Positions 1-12,892 are shown, counted from the stretch's first letter. The stretch is DNA of 64,000 nucleotides from Plectrocnemia conspersa (GCA_009617715.1 VTFK01000004.1:310001-374000); one strand, 5' to 3'. Notes: generated by a model not told the origin, from the letters alone. Numbers and translations: made by a program.

Positions 1-540
1 AACAAGATCTGCGATATAATACAAATCAACGAAATTCGTTGTTTTCTAAATATATTATGTATTCAAAGAAGGTATTATTTATAAGTGATAAATAATTAAA
101 TTCCAACATTTTAAATCAAATTCTATATTTATAAGAACTGCTTGAAAATAATATTGTTGTGTTTTATAAATCTATTTTTTAAATTAATTTAAAAAAAATC
201 TGTTAATTTGCGCTATATTATTAACATAATAAATTACTTTATATAGACTTGAAACTATACATTAAACGTATTGATTTAAAATAAATATAAAAATATGAAT
301 AATAAAAATAACTTAGAAATATGAGTAATTTATGAAATTTCGGCAATGTAATTAATCAATTAGTAATATATTTTTTTTGCATATTTATTAAAATTGTCAA
401 ATAATTTTCGTAAGATAATTAGAATTCTTCAATGGATTTTTTTTTTTTTTATACTCAAATTAGAGTCTCATATTATTTCGTTTTAAGTCATTTAAGTAAA
501 GTAGCTTGCAGTCTAGTCTATAGAAAATAAAATTAAATGT
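1..540. other. AT-rich non-coding DNA
   Basis: This stretch is A/T runs and short degenerate motifs with stops in every frame. I see no gene, RNA or recognisable repeat in it. Confidence 0.6.
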
Positions 541-660
541 CAAAGGCGATTAGGGCGTTTCTCCACTCACACCCCTAATTACGCCTCATTCTCAGTATAT
601 AAAGCGCCTATTTGCAGCGCATTAGCGTCAGATTTTAATCCTGAGCTTTCATCATATGCT
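541..660 (+). promoter_or_regulatory. candidate TATA + initiator core promoter
   Basis: A TATATAAA box at 596-603 is followed by GC-richer sequence and an arthropod-like initiator TCAGAT at 628-633. The putative +1 A (630) lies 32 bases after the first T of TATAAA, which is the normal distance for animal RNA polymerase II promoters. The block 541-960 is less AT-rich than its surroundings. No long ORF follows: ATGs at 654, 776, 802 and 871 all open short frames of at most about 24 codons. If real, this would start a 5' UTR exon or a non-coding transcript. The spacing could also be chance in AT-rich DNA. Confidence 0.35.
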
Positions 661-1769
661 TTTTTATTCAATTTCATAGACGAGAGCAAATCGATTAGAG
701 ACGCAAAGAAGCTTTCAATACTATCTAACAGAAGCTAGGCGTTCGGTTCGGTGGCTCTTCAAGGCAGACGTATAATGCTATAAATTACCTCACAGAATCA
801 TATGCTTGGACGAACACGATAAAAGCTCAGTCTATTGAGGAATCATTTTCAGTTCAGAATTTAGCACTATAAATGCGTTGGTTTTTTCTTCAAAGATTTG
901 GTGTCGAAATCCGAAAGGTTCGACGGCGCGCTGTACCGTTAACGTGACGGGAACATTTGTTTGAGTCGTATTTTTGCCCTCACTACCCTCTTTTATATTT
1001 TCTCAACCCTTGGATAATATATCCAACAGCTGTTCGTGTGTAGAATAAGACGAACGGATGGCAATAAATCACGTTTTTTTCGGAAAACAATGCCCTTGGT
1101 AAATACAAGCGTCAAGCATTATAGCCAAGTAGAAAATACGAATGTTTCTCCTACGATTCTCATTAAGATAGCAAAGAAAATATATAAAATAATTATTAAT
1201 TTGCTATTATTTAGAAAAATATATTATAAATTACTTTATATAGATACAATTAAAATTACGATAAAACACAGTTCCATTATTATGTAAATAGGCAGTAGTA
1301 GTGTATTTTAATTAACTTTCATGAGTTTACACAATAGTTCATTTAAATTCGCAACAAACAAAGCTACGCTAAGCATCGATTGATACTAAAAATCTGCTTC
1401 TCTCTCCACGTCAATTCTGATCATACTAAATTTATAATCCAGATTTCTACTCGACCTGAAGAGACGAATAGATAAGATAACATCACGCATTTATAGTAAT
1501 TATTTAAACTGTATTTTGTTTCAATTCCTTATTATGCTTTAATTACTTTTTTAATAGGTATAATTTTAAAAATTATTCTATAAAGAGATTCTTCACTAAA
1601 TCACCATAATGAAATATCATCAAATACTCAATACTCAAAGCTAAAATTCGCTAAACATATCGCGAAACATGGCTTTAAAAAAAATTATGCTATTGCGACC
1701 CTAAAATGTATTTACCGGAAAAACACATTAACAGTAAAATATTCATTTTTACTATATAATAAGTAAATT
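661..1769. other. gene-free stretch, moderately complex to 1100 then AT-rich
   Basis: Short open frames only. The frame at 1036-1287 has no recognisable protein character. I see nothing else supportable. Confidence 0.5.
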
Positions 1770-2050
1770 AAACCGATAATAAAATTCGATTGCTCGGTGT
1801 GGAGTAACACTGGCATTTAAAAAATTCTAAACTACAAGTTATTTTACCCTTTTAATAATGCGGTATGTGTATCCTGCTGTGAAATTATTGTTAAGGTCAT
1901 TAAAACGACAATTTAAACTTTTAAAAAGGAACTAGCAACGCCTTTTGACAAAAGGTCTAACTGACAATAAGATAATACTTATTACCATAATTATCGAAGA
2001 TTTTACTGCTATTTTAGCATCCACTCGTTAACCGCTCAAATAACGCAAGA
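1770..2050 (+). repeat. dispersed repeat copy (family X, both segments)
   Basis: Two segments recur elsewhere in the window. Segment A (about 1770-1830, centred on GCTCGGTGTGGAGTAAC) recurs in reverse complement at about 12580-12650. Segment B (about 1900-2045) has motifs AGCAACGC, ACAAAAGGTCTAA, TACCATAATTA and CGTTAACCGCTC, and recurs in the same orientation at 14050-14215. The family is unknown to me. It is either a decayed MITE or Helitron-like element, or two elements inserted side by side. Confidence 0.6.
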
Positions 2051-4088
2051 TATATATTTTAAAGTTTAATAATCTAAATATTTTATTTTACTTTGTAAAA
2101 TTTTGATTTTTGTATTTTATGTTTTTTTTTCTTATTACTAGTCTTAATATATATTTTTAATTATTTTTGTATACTATAAAATAGTTGTATACAAAAATTT
2201 TTAGCTGTGGTTTCATTAAACAAAATTACTATATCTTCCTTAAAAATAAATTGTTTGTATTATTATATTTTAAAATTAATCGTAAAATATGTATTAAAAC
2301 ATATTTTTTATTATTTTTATAAAATATTAATAAAATAAAAACAATTTATTATTCTAAATGAAATAAAATAATTATATTGTTGAATTTGTATTTTTTTAGT
2401 ATAATATTTTAATTTCAAATTATAATATCACAGCAGAAATGCTATTTATTTATTGAGATGAGCTTTTTATATATAATAATATATAGATACATAATAATCG
2501 TTTTATTATAAGTTGCAGTGAATAAGCAATTACTGAATATAAATATCCATTTTAAAGTAAAAATTAAACACTTTTTATAAGTGCACAGAATAAACATAAT
2601 TTTATAGTGTAATTATGTTTTAGGTTGATAAACTATTTTTAGGGTTACATCGCTTGGTTTATCCATATTTATAACAATTTTTTGACACAAAGATTTAGAT
2701 TTACTCATAATAAATATATAGTTTTTTCATTATTAAAATAATGGTAATATTTTTTACATAAATAATAATATGTCACAAAATTATTCACATAAAATTAAAA
2801 AAAAAAAAGCTAACAATACATAAATCACTGTAGCAAAAATGTTTAATCACAGAAAATTAGTGCATATCTTAAATTTCACCAAACAGCATTTTTTTACTTT
2901 TTTATATTTAAAATTATCTTAATTTTAATGTAGAAAATAAAAATAGGAATAAATAAATTAATATTCTACATATCAAATCTAACTAGTATTTAATTTAAAC
3001 ATATATTAACTACTACAGTGTGTAATTTTATATTTACATTTATTCGTAGCAAACAGTACGGTGTAATTAAACTAATAATATACCAAAATTAGAATAGGAT
3101 GTCTTAAATAATTAGTGTATTTTTTATTATCTAGACGATAAATCACACAAAGGTTTAAACATACACTGAGATACTTTGGCTCTTCACTATACCATAATTA
3201 TATACAAAATTCATTCTAATCTAGTTAGTAAGATTAAATAATAAATAGCATTACATATTTAATATAAAAATATTTTTAATTAAATCATCCGTATGTAAAA
3301 GTGTAATAAAGAAATTGTCAGTTTGTGTAATTAAATAAATATATACTTTATTTCTCATTACATTAATATACATTCAAACAGTTTTATCAAAAAATGTATA
3401 TATTAATTTTTCGGAGATGTTTCGTCTTGGATAAAGAGACGATTAAAGTCAAGGTTAACATTCAAGTTAGTAATGGTCATAATCTAAAGATACATAGTCT
3501 TGGAATTACAATTTAGCGTTAATGTAGTGGAAATTGTCAGTTTTAGCTAAAGAACGGTTCCAACACAACGTGTTGCTTTTCGTGGAAAATGCTCAAAGTG
3601 GAAAAGTCTCAATGCAAAGGAAAACAAAGAGGGATAGTTTTGTTCTGCTTAGTCAGTCGTTAGTTTTTATGATAATGGCCTCTGAAAATACACTGGTATT
3701 TTTTCAGGGCTCTCGACTAAGGCAAATATACAAAAAGCACATTAGGGATATTGAGTTTCTGTCGCCAACACTTGCAAAAGCTCAACTTCGAAATTAACGT
3801 TATATGGCAGGGAATTTTCAATATAAAATTATATTAGTTTTCAGTAAAGCATATTTAAATATATTTTCACCGGTAGATAAAATTTCTACAAGCGAAAAAA
3901 ATGATTAATTCTGTCAATCTTTGATCGTGTGAAAATATAGTTCTACTGATTCTGAGCAGTGAAAACTGAGCAATGGACGTATCGGACCATTAAATAAAAA
4001 AAAACGATTAAATAGCACTCATTTGAAATGAATCATAACAATTTTCAATATGTAAATCAGCTAATGAGATATTTTATATAATATAGAA
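2051..4088. other. AT-rich stretch with one weak ORF
   Basis: This is extremely AT-rich DNA. A plus-strand frame at 3534-3797 (87 codons, non-ATG start) has fairly balanced amino-acid composition, and the sequence TTTTTTCAG at about 3700-3708 could act as a splice acceptor before its last 29 codons. I do not recognise any domain and do not call it a gene. Confidence 0.4.
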
Positions 4089-4188
4089 TTTATTACTAGA
4101 TCAAAAATTAATGTACACATTGAAGATATTATGGGTATTAGCCCGAAGCTTTGAAACCCGCAGACACACTCTCCGCCTAATGACCGGG

Positions 4189-4317
4189 CTAATTCATCGT
4201 GTGTAACACAATAGCTGTTTCAGAATCCATTATTTGATTAAATGCAAATTCATAATGTGCGGTTGAGCGCCCCTGAACTGATCCGGTAATGTACTTTACA
4301 TCACATTCAACAGGATC
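4189..4317 (-). CDS. candidate terminal coding exon, product unknown
   Basis: On the minus strand a good splice acceptor (TTGCTTTTGTACAG) ends just before 4317. It is followed by 42 open codons and a TAG at 4189-4191. The translation includes CDVKYITGSVQGRSTAHYEF and then a short acidic and hydrophobic tail. Its composition looks like real protein rather than translated AT-rich DNA. An AATAAA polyadenylation signal lies about 95 bases further on (4089-4094 on the plus strand). I do not recognise the family. It is on the same strand as the Epac exon at 19.3 kb but does not match the known Epac C-terminus, so it would be another gene or an alternative 3' end. A chance frame in a locally GC-richer patch remains possible. 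Confidence 0.4.
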   Translation of the reverse strand, partial: DPVECDVKYITGSVQGRSTAHYEFAFNQIMDSETAIVLHTMN

Positions 4318-5206
4318 CTGTACAAAAGCAAGCTGTTCCACTCTAGCAAAATTAACTTTGCACGTAGACTATTTAAAGCATAAAATTGTGAAACGTTCTT
4401 AGTACTTCTAAAATTAAAAAAAATGAAGAATAAATGGGTAACCCATATAGTTGTTAAAAGTAGCAATCGGCAATGATTATACCTATACAAAAAATCCGTA
4501 AAAATCTTTAAAAGATTATATGTTGGATTAGAATGTAATAGATAGATTGACAAAAGAAGCTCTCTAGCGTAATGGTATCCAAGTGGAAATTCGAGATCGG
4601 AAAGGGGAAAACGAAAGCTTGCTGAGTTTGTGTGTTATTTTGTCATTACTGTACAAATTGAAACAAAATACGAAACCGAATCTATTTGTACATGCCCGTT
4701 GGGTAATCACAAATTTGCGTGTCTGTTTTCCCTGACAATTTTCCACCAATAAATACGCGCATTGAATCAAAGCTTCATTCCAAGTTCGAAAATTATCTGA
4801 GCGTAATAGTTCATATAAATAAAAAAAAATATTTGTGAATGTATTTTTTTAATCAAGTTAAAATAAGAAGCATTTAGAACTTTTTATTTGATTTTTATAC
4901 TATAATTATCAAAGCTTATTTATTAGCATAAAATTTCAATCAATTCAAAGCTTTTATAGAGCTGCAGAAAATTTATGGATCAAGGTTTTTTTATGTTGTA
5001 TGTAATTAGATGATATTCTAATTAATATATAATTCATTTCCTGTAATATGTGTAAGTATGTATATTTTTTATATAAGAAATGTTATTTAGTTATAAATTA
5101 AATTGTGCAATTTAAAACTAAAGTCAATATTAAATCATCAAACATTTTTTCTACACATTAATTTGGAATTTGGATCATTTAACTACTAAACAGATACACA
5201 GAATCG
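4318..5206. other. gene-free, one weak minus-strand ORF
   Basis: A 68-codon minus frame at 4564-4770 lies in a slightly GC-richer patch. It is cysteine- and aromatic-rich with no family I recognise. The rest is AT-rich. Confidence 0.4.
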
Positions 5207-5671
5207 TTGATAAAATATCTGTACACTTATAGAAAAAAACGACAGTTTTGCTCTGCAGCATTTTTAGACATCTCTCGATTACTATATAAAATAAAAATTA
5301 ACCTTACTCATCATTTATCAAAAAACGCCATTTTTAGTGCATGGGAGAGTACCAATAACTTTTATTCTAATGTGTCCCACATAAAAAGAAGCTTGGATCA
5401 GTCTTATGACCATCTAAAGTATACTTTGGATCTTTCAAAGATGGAATATATCATGGTGGCTACGTTTACTAATGAAACTGCGGAATCGGCATTATATGAA
5501 AAACCAGTCGCTGCTTCAAGAATGCTACATTAAAACCTCAGCAGAATTCAGACGTCGCTGAATAAATGGAAGATAAAAGTATACGAAACTAAATCTGTAC
5601 ATATCCTATGCCAATTTTCTTTAAAACGTGATGTAACTCTGGATACACTTAACAGTAGACTTAAAGACTGA
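5207..5671 (+). pseudogene. decayed Jockey-type non-LTR retrotransposon reverse transcriptase
   Basis: The frame from about 5227 carries KKRQFCSAAFLDISRLLYKI, matching the 'CSA.FLD(I/V)..AFDKVWH' block of Jockey-clade reverse transcriptases. The segment that should hold AFDKVWH..L is deleted. Farther on, MVATFTNETAESAL stands where these enzymes have M..TFADDTA, so the catalytic Asp-Asp pair has become Asn-Glu. After a stop at about 5532 the same frame continues with NKWKIKVYETKSVHI, the conserved W..K.N..K..H block that follows the active site. The intact domain would be about 250 residues. Here it is shortened, internally deleted and catalytically dead. It lies alone with no neighbouring endonuclease part, so it is a fossil fragment. 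Confidence 0.9.
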
Positions 5672-8600
5672 CCTAGCATATAGAGCAAATGTTAAGTTTT
5701 AAATACAAAACACAAATCTATAAGTCTATCTAAATATACGAAATAAAAATGTAGGGGACTAGCAATAATTCTAACGGGGTCCGAAAAATTTATCGCCAGC
5801 AATTTACCGCTAGCAGTTTACCGCCGCGTCAATTGCTCTCAACAAAAAAAATCAGGTTTGAAGAGGTTAAGTTATTATTGTGAAGCTGTGAACTTTTTTC
5901 ATGGCTGGTATTGACTTTTACAATTCGAATATTGTTTAATTTTGAGTATGATTATAGTCAGTTTTTTAAGCATATTAAGACTTTTTGGCTGTAGTTTATT
6001 TAAAATTTTTGATTTAAATTTTGAAATACCTAATTTTCTATTATCTTAGAAAAAAAAAGCTTTGATATTTTTTAAATTCTTTTTTATAACAAAAGTATGA
6101 GTATCTGTATTCATTATTAAAACCAAATTTTTCGATTCATTATTACTTATAATATATTGTTCTATAAAATATAATTTAATATTTGAAAACTCGCCTAAAA
6201 AAAAATCTATTTAAAATTTAAAAAATATTATGTATTCATTATTTTAAATATATATTTTTAATTCCTTATAACTTATAAAATATAATTAAATTTTTGAAAA
6301 CTCGATTAACTATAAAGCATCTAATTAACAGCAACTATGTCTTTTAGCAGCAGTAATAATTAAAACAAAATTCCATATCTATTTGAAGCTTAAATAAAAT
6401 CTGTTTTAATATTTTTTAAGGTAAAACTAAAAGCCTCAATCTATACGAATCTGTATTTTTCGATTCCTCATAATTTTACAAATATATTTGCATAATTTAT
6501 TGTTTTAATATTTGAACTATATAAATCTGTATTTATTATTAAAACTATAATTTTTGTTTATAATATATTCGAATATTCCGAAACAATTCTAATAATAAAG
6601 CCCACATCAACAGCAACTAAATGAGTCTTTTCAGCAGCAGGAATAATTAAAATAAAATTTCGTATTTTTAATTAAAATTAAATTTCGTACAAAACATATT
6701 ATAATGCTTTATTTTTTTTTTACAATAATATTTAATTTTTGTATTTTACTATTTGATACGTATATATTAAATAACTAATATTTGCTCTCAATCAATTATC
6801 CACAAAACTAATTCACTTTAAATTTAATAGTACATATCTAATTTGCTTTAGAATACTACTATAGATTATTCATTGTTTTGATTTTATATTTTATAACTTA
6901 GAATAACATCATGACGCATCTGATTAACTTTCTCTTTTCTGAAGCACACTTCAGACAATGTTGAATAGTTCATATCTAAACATACGTATGTTCCCCGCGC
7001 GAATCTGAATTTGCGAATTTTTCGCACCCTTAGCTCGAAGAGATTTTCCCTTCAAAGGAATAACGCGAAGGGATGAGAAAAGCTTTTGTGATAGGCAGTG
7101 CCTACAGCCAATTCAATATAGGCAACAGATGTCTGTGTTTACGACGAGAGATCGATGTGGTGGTGAGATAGAAAATGTATTTCGAAACAATAAGTTATTG
7201 TGGGGTTTTGTAAATCACAGACGCCGCTGATTCACAAAACGACGAGAACATTTTCCTTTTATTAAATATCAGATTACGTTTTTATTGTAATAATTATCTA
7301 CAATAAAAATGTATTATCTACAAATAAGATTAATAATAATCAGATAATAAACTAATTTAATATGGTAAATATAAATAAAAATATAATAAAAATACTTGAA
7401 ATTGTCAATATTAAAGAAATTACTGAAACCATTCAAGTGTTGAGTTTCTCTCGCAAAGTTTAATGAAATATTATTAGATTTTCGTTGATATCAACCGTGA
7501 AGTTTTCATTGTTTTCACCGCCGTTTAAGCCGCAAAACGAGTTTTCTTGTCTATTAGTTTTCGACTTGCAGACAAGATGTTTACATTCAATAATCAAGCT
7601 CTGCGAAAATCGCTTAGGATGTATTTGCATTCGGAATGGACCTCGAACCGCACAAGTCTCGGGATCTTCTATTTAATATACAAATTTTCCCTTTTCTATG
7701 TAAATTGTTCAAATTTCCTTTGCAAATCTCCGCCGCGCAGTCCCGTATGAAAAGTTTCGCACCCAAAAAAATATATATATATATATTTTTAGTCATATTT
7801 TACCCTTTGCTCGAGTGCAGGTAAGAAGCTTTACTATAGTGAAATATAAATCATAAGTCAATTTATAAATCAAAGTAGTAAATATATATATATACTAAAT
7901 GAGCCTTTTCTGTAGTTTTTTGTATGAAATTTTGTCCATAGTGTAACAATTCATATAATTTTTAATAACAATCAAAGAATTCTGCATCTATCATTGCTTG
8001 AAATATATTATACCAATATGTTATGCAGGATCAAAAGGGAGTTTTACGATGACAAAGAAGAACAGTTTTTCAGCATAGCGCCTATCGGTTATATTTTTTT
8101 GATATTAAAATAGTTTAATAAAATATTAGAGCTGCATATATTTTAACAAGCGCCTATCAAATTAATTAATTTTTAATATTAGAAATACACACCAACCGGT
8201 AAAAATGTATTTGAACTGAAACACCAATGAGAATATATGTTCACTGGTATGCTACATTTACCATAACATATAAATTGAATTATTTTATTATAATTAAAAG
8301 TAATGTGCAACTGTATTGGCATTCAATTCCTATTACACATAAATATTTTTTTTAAATCAATAAATAAAAATAGACTAAAATAACGGCATTTTTTTAAATC
8401 TATATGTAATATTTAATAACTTTACATATTTATGTATTTATTAAATTGATTTATTTTCGTCAGACTATTTTACAATACATTTTTTATTCACGAAAAGTTC
8501 TCGCTTCTAAAAAAACTTTCCTTTGACTAGTTATTTTTTTTGTATTTGAGTGTGTCATAAAATATATTTTACCTTTAGCGTCACATACAAACAGCATATG

Positions 8601-9600
8601 TTGCAAAATGGCTATTCGAGCACACAGATAAAAAAATATTGGGTTAAAAGCATCGAAAAATATACAGCACGTAGACGACGTATGATATTATTTTATACAA
8701 AAATATTTTCACTAGAAATGTAAATAAGTAAAAAAATATAATTCAAGGATTAGAATTTTGCAAACCTAAATGTCAACCGATATTATTAAAATAATTTTAT
8801 AAATAAGCATTTATTTAGAATAACTCCTTTATTTTTTTTTCTTACACTTAAAAAACAATGAAAATAATATTTTATATTTTTATTTAGATTAGAAAGTGAT
8901 CGAGTTATTGTGTATGTATGTGATGAGCAATAAAGTAATATGATACATATTGGTGAACATCATATTTCATACACGTCTGGGAAATAACTGGATTCTCATA
9001 CACGTTTGTATGAAAAATATTGCCTTTTTACATATGGGCATGTGTATGTGTTGTGTATAAAATATGCAAAAGGGAAACTAATATCGCACATCAATCATCA
9101 TACAACAGACAGATAGAAATGTGAAGAAAGAAAGGAGTCTGGTATAAAATACTATTCATATTTAATTCGAACCCTTTATATACATATTAGGTCAATGCAT
9201 ATACTTTTAAATATAGCTAAAAAAATCGGAAGAAAAATCTAACACAATTTCGTTATATTTTTTTTCTTTGAATTACATACACGCTATTCTCTCAAAAAAT
9301 GCTGAATGATAAGCTAGTTTAGTTTGTATTTTGATCCTTTTATAATATGGCCGAGATATTAAATCTTTATTATTTTGATGTTCCGCAGCTAATTTTAAAC
9401 TAGTATTAAACATAAAAATGGCTGGTTCAACTTTATAAATATTTTTTATAAAATTATAAAAAATAAAAATAAAATTTGAAAAAATTTTTGAATACTTGAG
9501 AAACACATGTTTTTCTCTCAATATACCCAAAATTCATGCTCATGAGAAAAAATGCATTTACGCCTTCAAAAAACATTAAATATAATGTTTATCGGTTGTG
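5672..9600. other. long AT-rich stretch with small complex patches
   Basis: At 5785-5840 the words ATTTACCGC and GTTTACCGCC repeat. GC-richer patches at 6960-7250 and 7460-7760 hold short open frames only. One has the acceptor-like CTATTAGTTTTCGACTTGCAG before 7573, and another a GTGAGA donor-like site at about 7162. None encodes anything I recognise. An (AT)8 microsatellite lies at 7771-7786. The remainder is A/T runs. Confidence 0.5.
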
Positions 9601-9625
9601 TCTACTATGACCAAAATACGCAGAA

Positions 9626-9642
9626 TTCGTTCATTGAACGAA
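9626..9642. promoter_or_regulatory. palindrome resembling an ecdysone-type IR-1 element
   Basis: TTCGTTCA-T-TGAACGAA is a perfect inverted repeat with a 1-base centre. Its core GTTCA-N-TGAAC fits the inverted-repeat spacing used by the EcR/USP nuclear receptor. No gene is nearby, so the functional call is weak. Confidence 0.2.
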
Positions 9643-10380
9643 ACAAAATGTAGGAAAAGTTTTATTGTTGTTTAACGCATTACAAAAACATTTGTGTTAC
9701 ATTTTTGTAATAGTTGTTTCAATACGCATATTTTTTATTTCAGTCAATTTAATAATTCAATCGCGTTTAATTTATTTCTAGTTATTTAATTTATAAAAAA
9801 AAAATTGCAGCTGGTTAATCACACCGCACTATAAATATTCTAATAATGTAAAAGTATATTCGTAGCAAAATTTATCAGTTTCATAACATACGCTATGTTT
9901 GCCTGTCCTTATCTACTAATATAAAAAGAGTCTTATCTCTACACCTATAGATCTATCTCTATCGACTGGCAGACAGAGACGATTGGCTACACCTGTTTAT
10001 CCCTACTGATCTAATAACACGACTGGCGGCAGATCGCATCTTAAGGATCGTAAGGAAATATTAAATTTGCAAAAATCGCAAATCCTGTCGATGAAACAAT
10101 GTTTGTGATACTGACATAATAAAGCAAGCGTAGAATAAGTTTTAAATTGAAAGCTTAAGAATATTATCTTCGAATTATGCAAATGGGATTTGATATTGAA
10201 AAAACATTTTTATCTACGTTGATTTTTAATAAGAATCCCTCCATGGTTTATATTTAATCAATATTTAGCTTACTCTAACAAATAGACAACTTTTATTTAT
10301 TATTTCAAATACATTAACTTAAAAATACGCTCATATACATACGTATTCATATTATTAATGATTCACAATAGTTAAAAAAA
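9643..10380. other. gene-free; complex patch 9895-10060
   Basis: A patch at about 9895-10060 contains repeated CTATCTCTA-type words and the motif AAAAAGAGTCTTATC, and is GC-richer than its flanks. It looks like a repeat tail but I cannot name it. The rest is AT-rich. Confidence 0.4.
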
Positions 10381-10384
10381 AATA

Positions 10385-10645
10385 CAATTATGATGTACAT
10401 CAAAATATATGAGCACTATCCATGAAAACATTCTTATGTTTGTTATGCTACTTGAATAGCTAAATGATTCATATGAGAGGAGCGATCTTAAGCGCTGACG
10501 TCATGGCTGCGACGTCAAGAACAAGGGACGCGATCGCTACTCTAATGAATTCTAAAGCTCGCAGCTAAAAATTTCCGTGCATACATGGGTTGACGACACC
10601 ACCTCATACCAACGCTCTTAGAAAAAAAGCACTAAGATGCAAATA
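10385..10645 (-). mobile_element. 3' fragment of non-LTR retrotransposon (same family as 44.5 and 50 kb)
   Basis: On the minus strand the region aligns at DNA level with the better-preserved copies at 44505-44830 and 50011-50370. Shared blocks are GCGATCGCGTCC, TTGTTCTTGAC and GACGTCAGCG in the same order, then GTACATCA plus TGAGCAC. These correspond to the C-terminal part of the element's ORF (SRSRPLFL...K.IHLLN in the 50-kb copy). Here the frame is broken by several stops and a roughly 60-base deletion. Only the last few hundred bases of the element are present, consistent with 5' truncation followed by long decay. Confidence 0.85.
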
Positions 10646-12579
10646 CATACTTATATAAATATATGATAAATTTAAATTTGGGGTATACTTCTTATATGTG
10701 TATTAAACAACAGGAAAAGAAAACATAAGAGTCATTAAACGTCAATGAAATTCCAGCAAACTTTAATATAAACGATTTTACTGAGGCAGACTTTAAAAAC
10801 GATCCAATTTAATATATAACATATAAATTTGATATTCAGTAAACTTTCTGGAATACTAATATTATAAAAGCCGAAGTGCAATGTTCTGGAAACTGATTAT
10901 ACAGTAGCAACAGGTAAAATATACACATATATCAGACCGTTGCACTTTGATCGTCTTCTAAGAAATATTTATTTAAAAATGTAGCTAAGTTCGCTTAAAT
11001 AAAGAAAAGTGTTTATATACATTATATTAAAATAGTATTATAAAAAAGTATTTTTAAATTTGTCTAGACTAAATGAAAATTTCAATAAGATCAACCAAGC
11101 TTGATAAGCCGAGACATTGTGTAATTAAAAAACTTTCGCTTTTCAAAGGCGACAATCTGATCGTTTAACTCAAACTTTTGTTTGATCAATCACTCTTTAG
11201 AAATATGCTACTTCATTTAGAATATTTTACGTCTGAGAATATCCCACGTGAGTCATTCGAAAATATAAAATATTTTCATGGAATATGAAACCTCTCGAGA
11301 CCAGCTCGACATGTTTCATCTACAATGTTTTTATTTTATTAAATAGAGAAATATTATATTTGTATCGAATTACAATTTATTTACGAAGTAATACGTTTGG
11401 AATAAAAATGAAGCTTTATTACTATGTTGTATTTTTAAAGCATAGTTTTGCTCATGGTTACACATACGGTAATATCGAAAGAGACTTTTATATGCTGGAT
11501 GCATCAAATTTGCATTTTTCAGACTTTATGGCAACCATCCCATCTAGGCAATGTTTAAAAATGCATTACGGGTTTGTAACTTCCTGCAGAAACGTTTACG
11601 ATACAATGTATCTTTTTACTTAATGTCAGTGCATTTATTTAGGAATATAGTTTTACTAGTAGCTTTTTATAACAACAGCTCCAATGTAAATTGCTGTATT
11701 GTATTTTAAATACTACGACAATAAAACAGATTGGTTAACATTAATTAATCTGTCTTGGTTAATATATTTTTTGACGAAATATGCTTATGATGCAAATATA
11801 GATTTATTGATAATTTCTCGAAACAGTTTAAATATGTAAAAACTGTAATTGAAGTATATGCTAAGTAAACTTTTATGTAGAAGCTAAATATTAATATAAT
11901 AATAATAAGGGAAATAATAGCTATTATTTTTTTATTAGAAAAATACGAATTTAGAAATGGGATAGAAACGGATAAGAAAAAACCGTTGCTAAGTAATTTA
12001 TTAATTAAAATTAAATCTTATTTTGTAAAAAATATTTTTTAACACATTTTCTTAAAAAATATCTTAATGCCATTAATTTCTATTTATAAATAAACGTTTA
12101 TTACAAAATTAATTATACATGAGAACTCATTTTAAAATAATTACAAATTGCTGGTTTATAAACATTTTCTAGAAAAAATATGAAATAATAAATCAGATAA
12201 TAACAAGATTAAATAAATTTATAATAAAATACAAGAACCTTTCACAAAGTAAAATAAAAATTAAAATACATTAATAAATTATTTAAACTTTTTAAACTTA
12301 ATACATTTTTAGTTAATTATAACCTAAAGCTACTAAAAATTCATCTATCTAAAGTAAGATGTGCTAAAACATATAATGTTTATACTTGCATTTAAGTGTG
12401 GTTTCGATGAAGTCACCAATTATAGAAATTAATATATAAAAATGCTCTCTCGAAATATTTTTAGGAATAATTATGCCAATGTTCATTAATTACTAGTATT
12501 AAAAATACATTTTTTAAATGTGGCATAAACAGGTGTGATGAAAAAATAAATCACAGTTGCTTAATTTTGAAAAAAAATA
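10646..12579. other. AT-rich stretch with one unrecognised ORF
   Basis: A plus-strand frame at 11285-11623 (112 codons, ATG start) contains a GC-richer middle with MKLYYYVVFLKHSFAHGYTY. It has no signal, domain or repeat I recognise and no supporting splice sites or promoter. It may be chance. The rest is AT-rich with nothing supportable. Confidence 0.4.
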
Positions 12580-12650
12580 AAGCACAGTTACTCCACACCG
12601 AGCAAGCATATGTTATTATTGGTCAATAAAATATCGGTTTAATAATTTAT
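12580..12650 (-). repeat. family X repeat, segment A, inverted
   Basis: The reverse complement of 12580-12650 reproduces the GCTCGGTGTGGAGTAAC block and neighbouring AAACCGATA of the copy at 1770-1830. Confidence 0.55.
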
Positions 12651-12892
12651 CTTTTATTTATTAAAATAATCACGTTTAATACTAAATTAATTCTAATTTA
12701 GCGTATATTACTGAGCCAGTATTAAAAAATATTAAAATATTTTTAGGATACAGAATGAAGAGTAATTGCCTGAGAGCACTACTTTGTGAAACTCCAGCTA
12801 TAATATGCATTATTTAGCGAAACAACATAGTATTGTACAATATTTCTAATATACTTTATAATAAAAAAAAGTGTCTTAATCAGGTGCCAACG

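Noticed and set aside
3534..3797. 87-codon plus ORF as a gene
   Set aside because: Non-ATG start, no domain, no promoter or repeat support.
11285..11623. 112-codon plus ORF as a gene
   Set aside because: ATG start but A/T-driven composition at both ends and no recognisable family or splice context.
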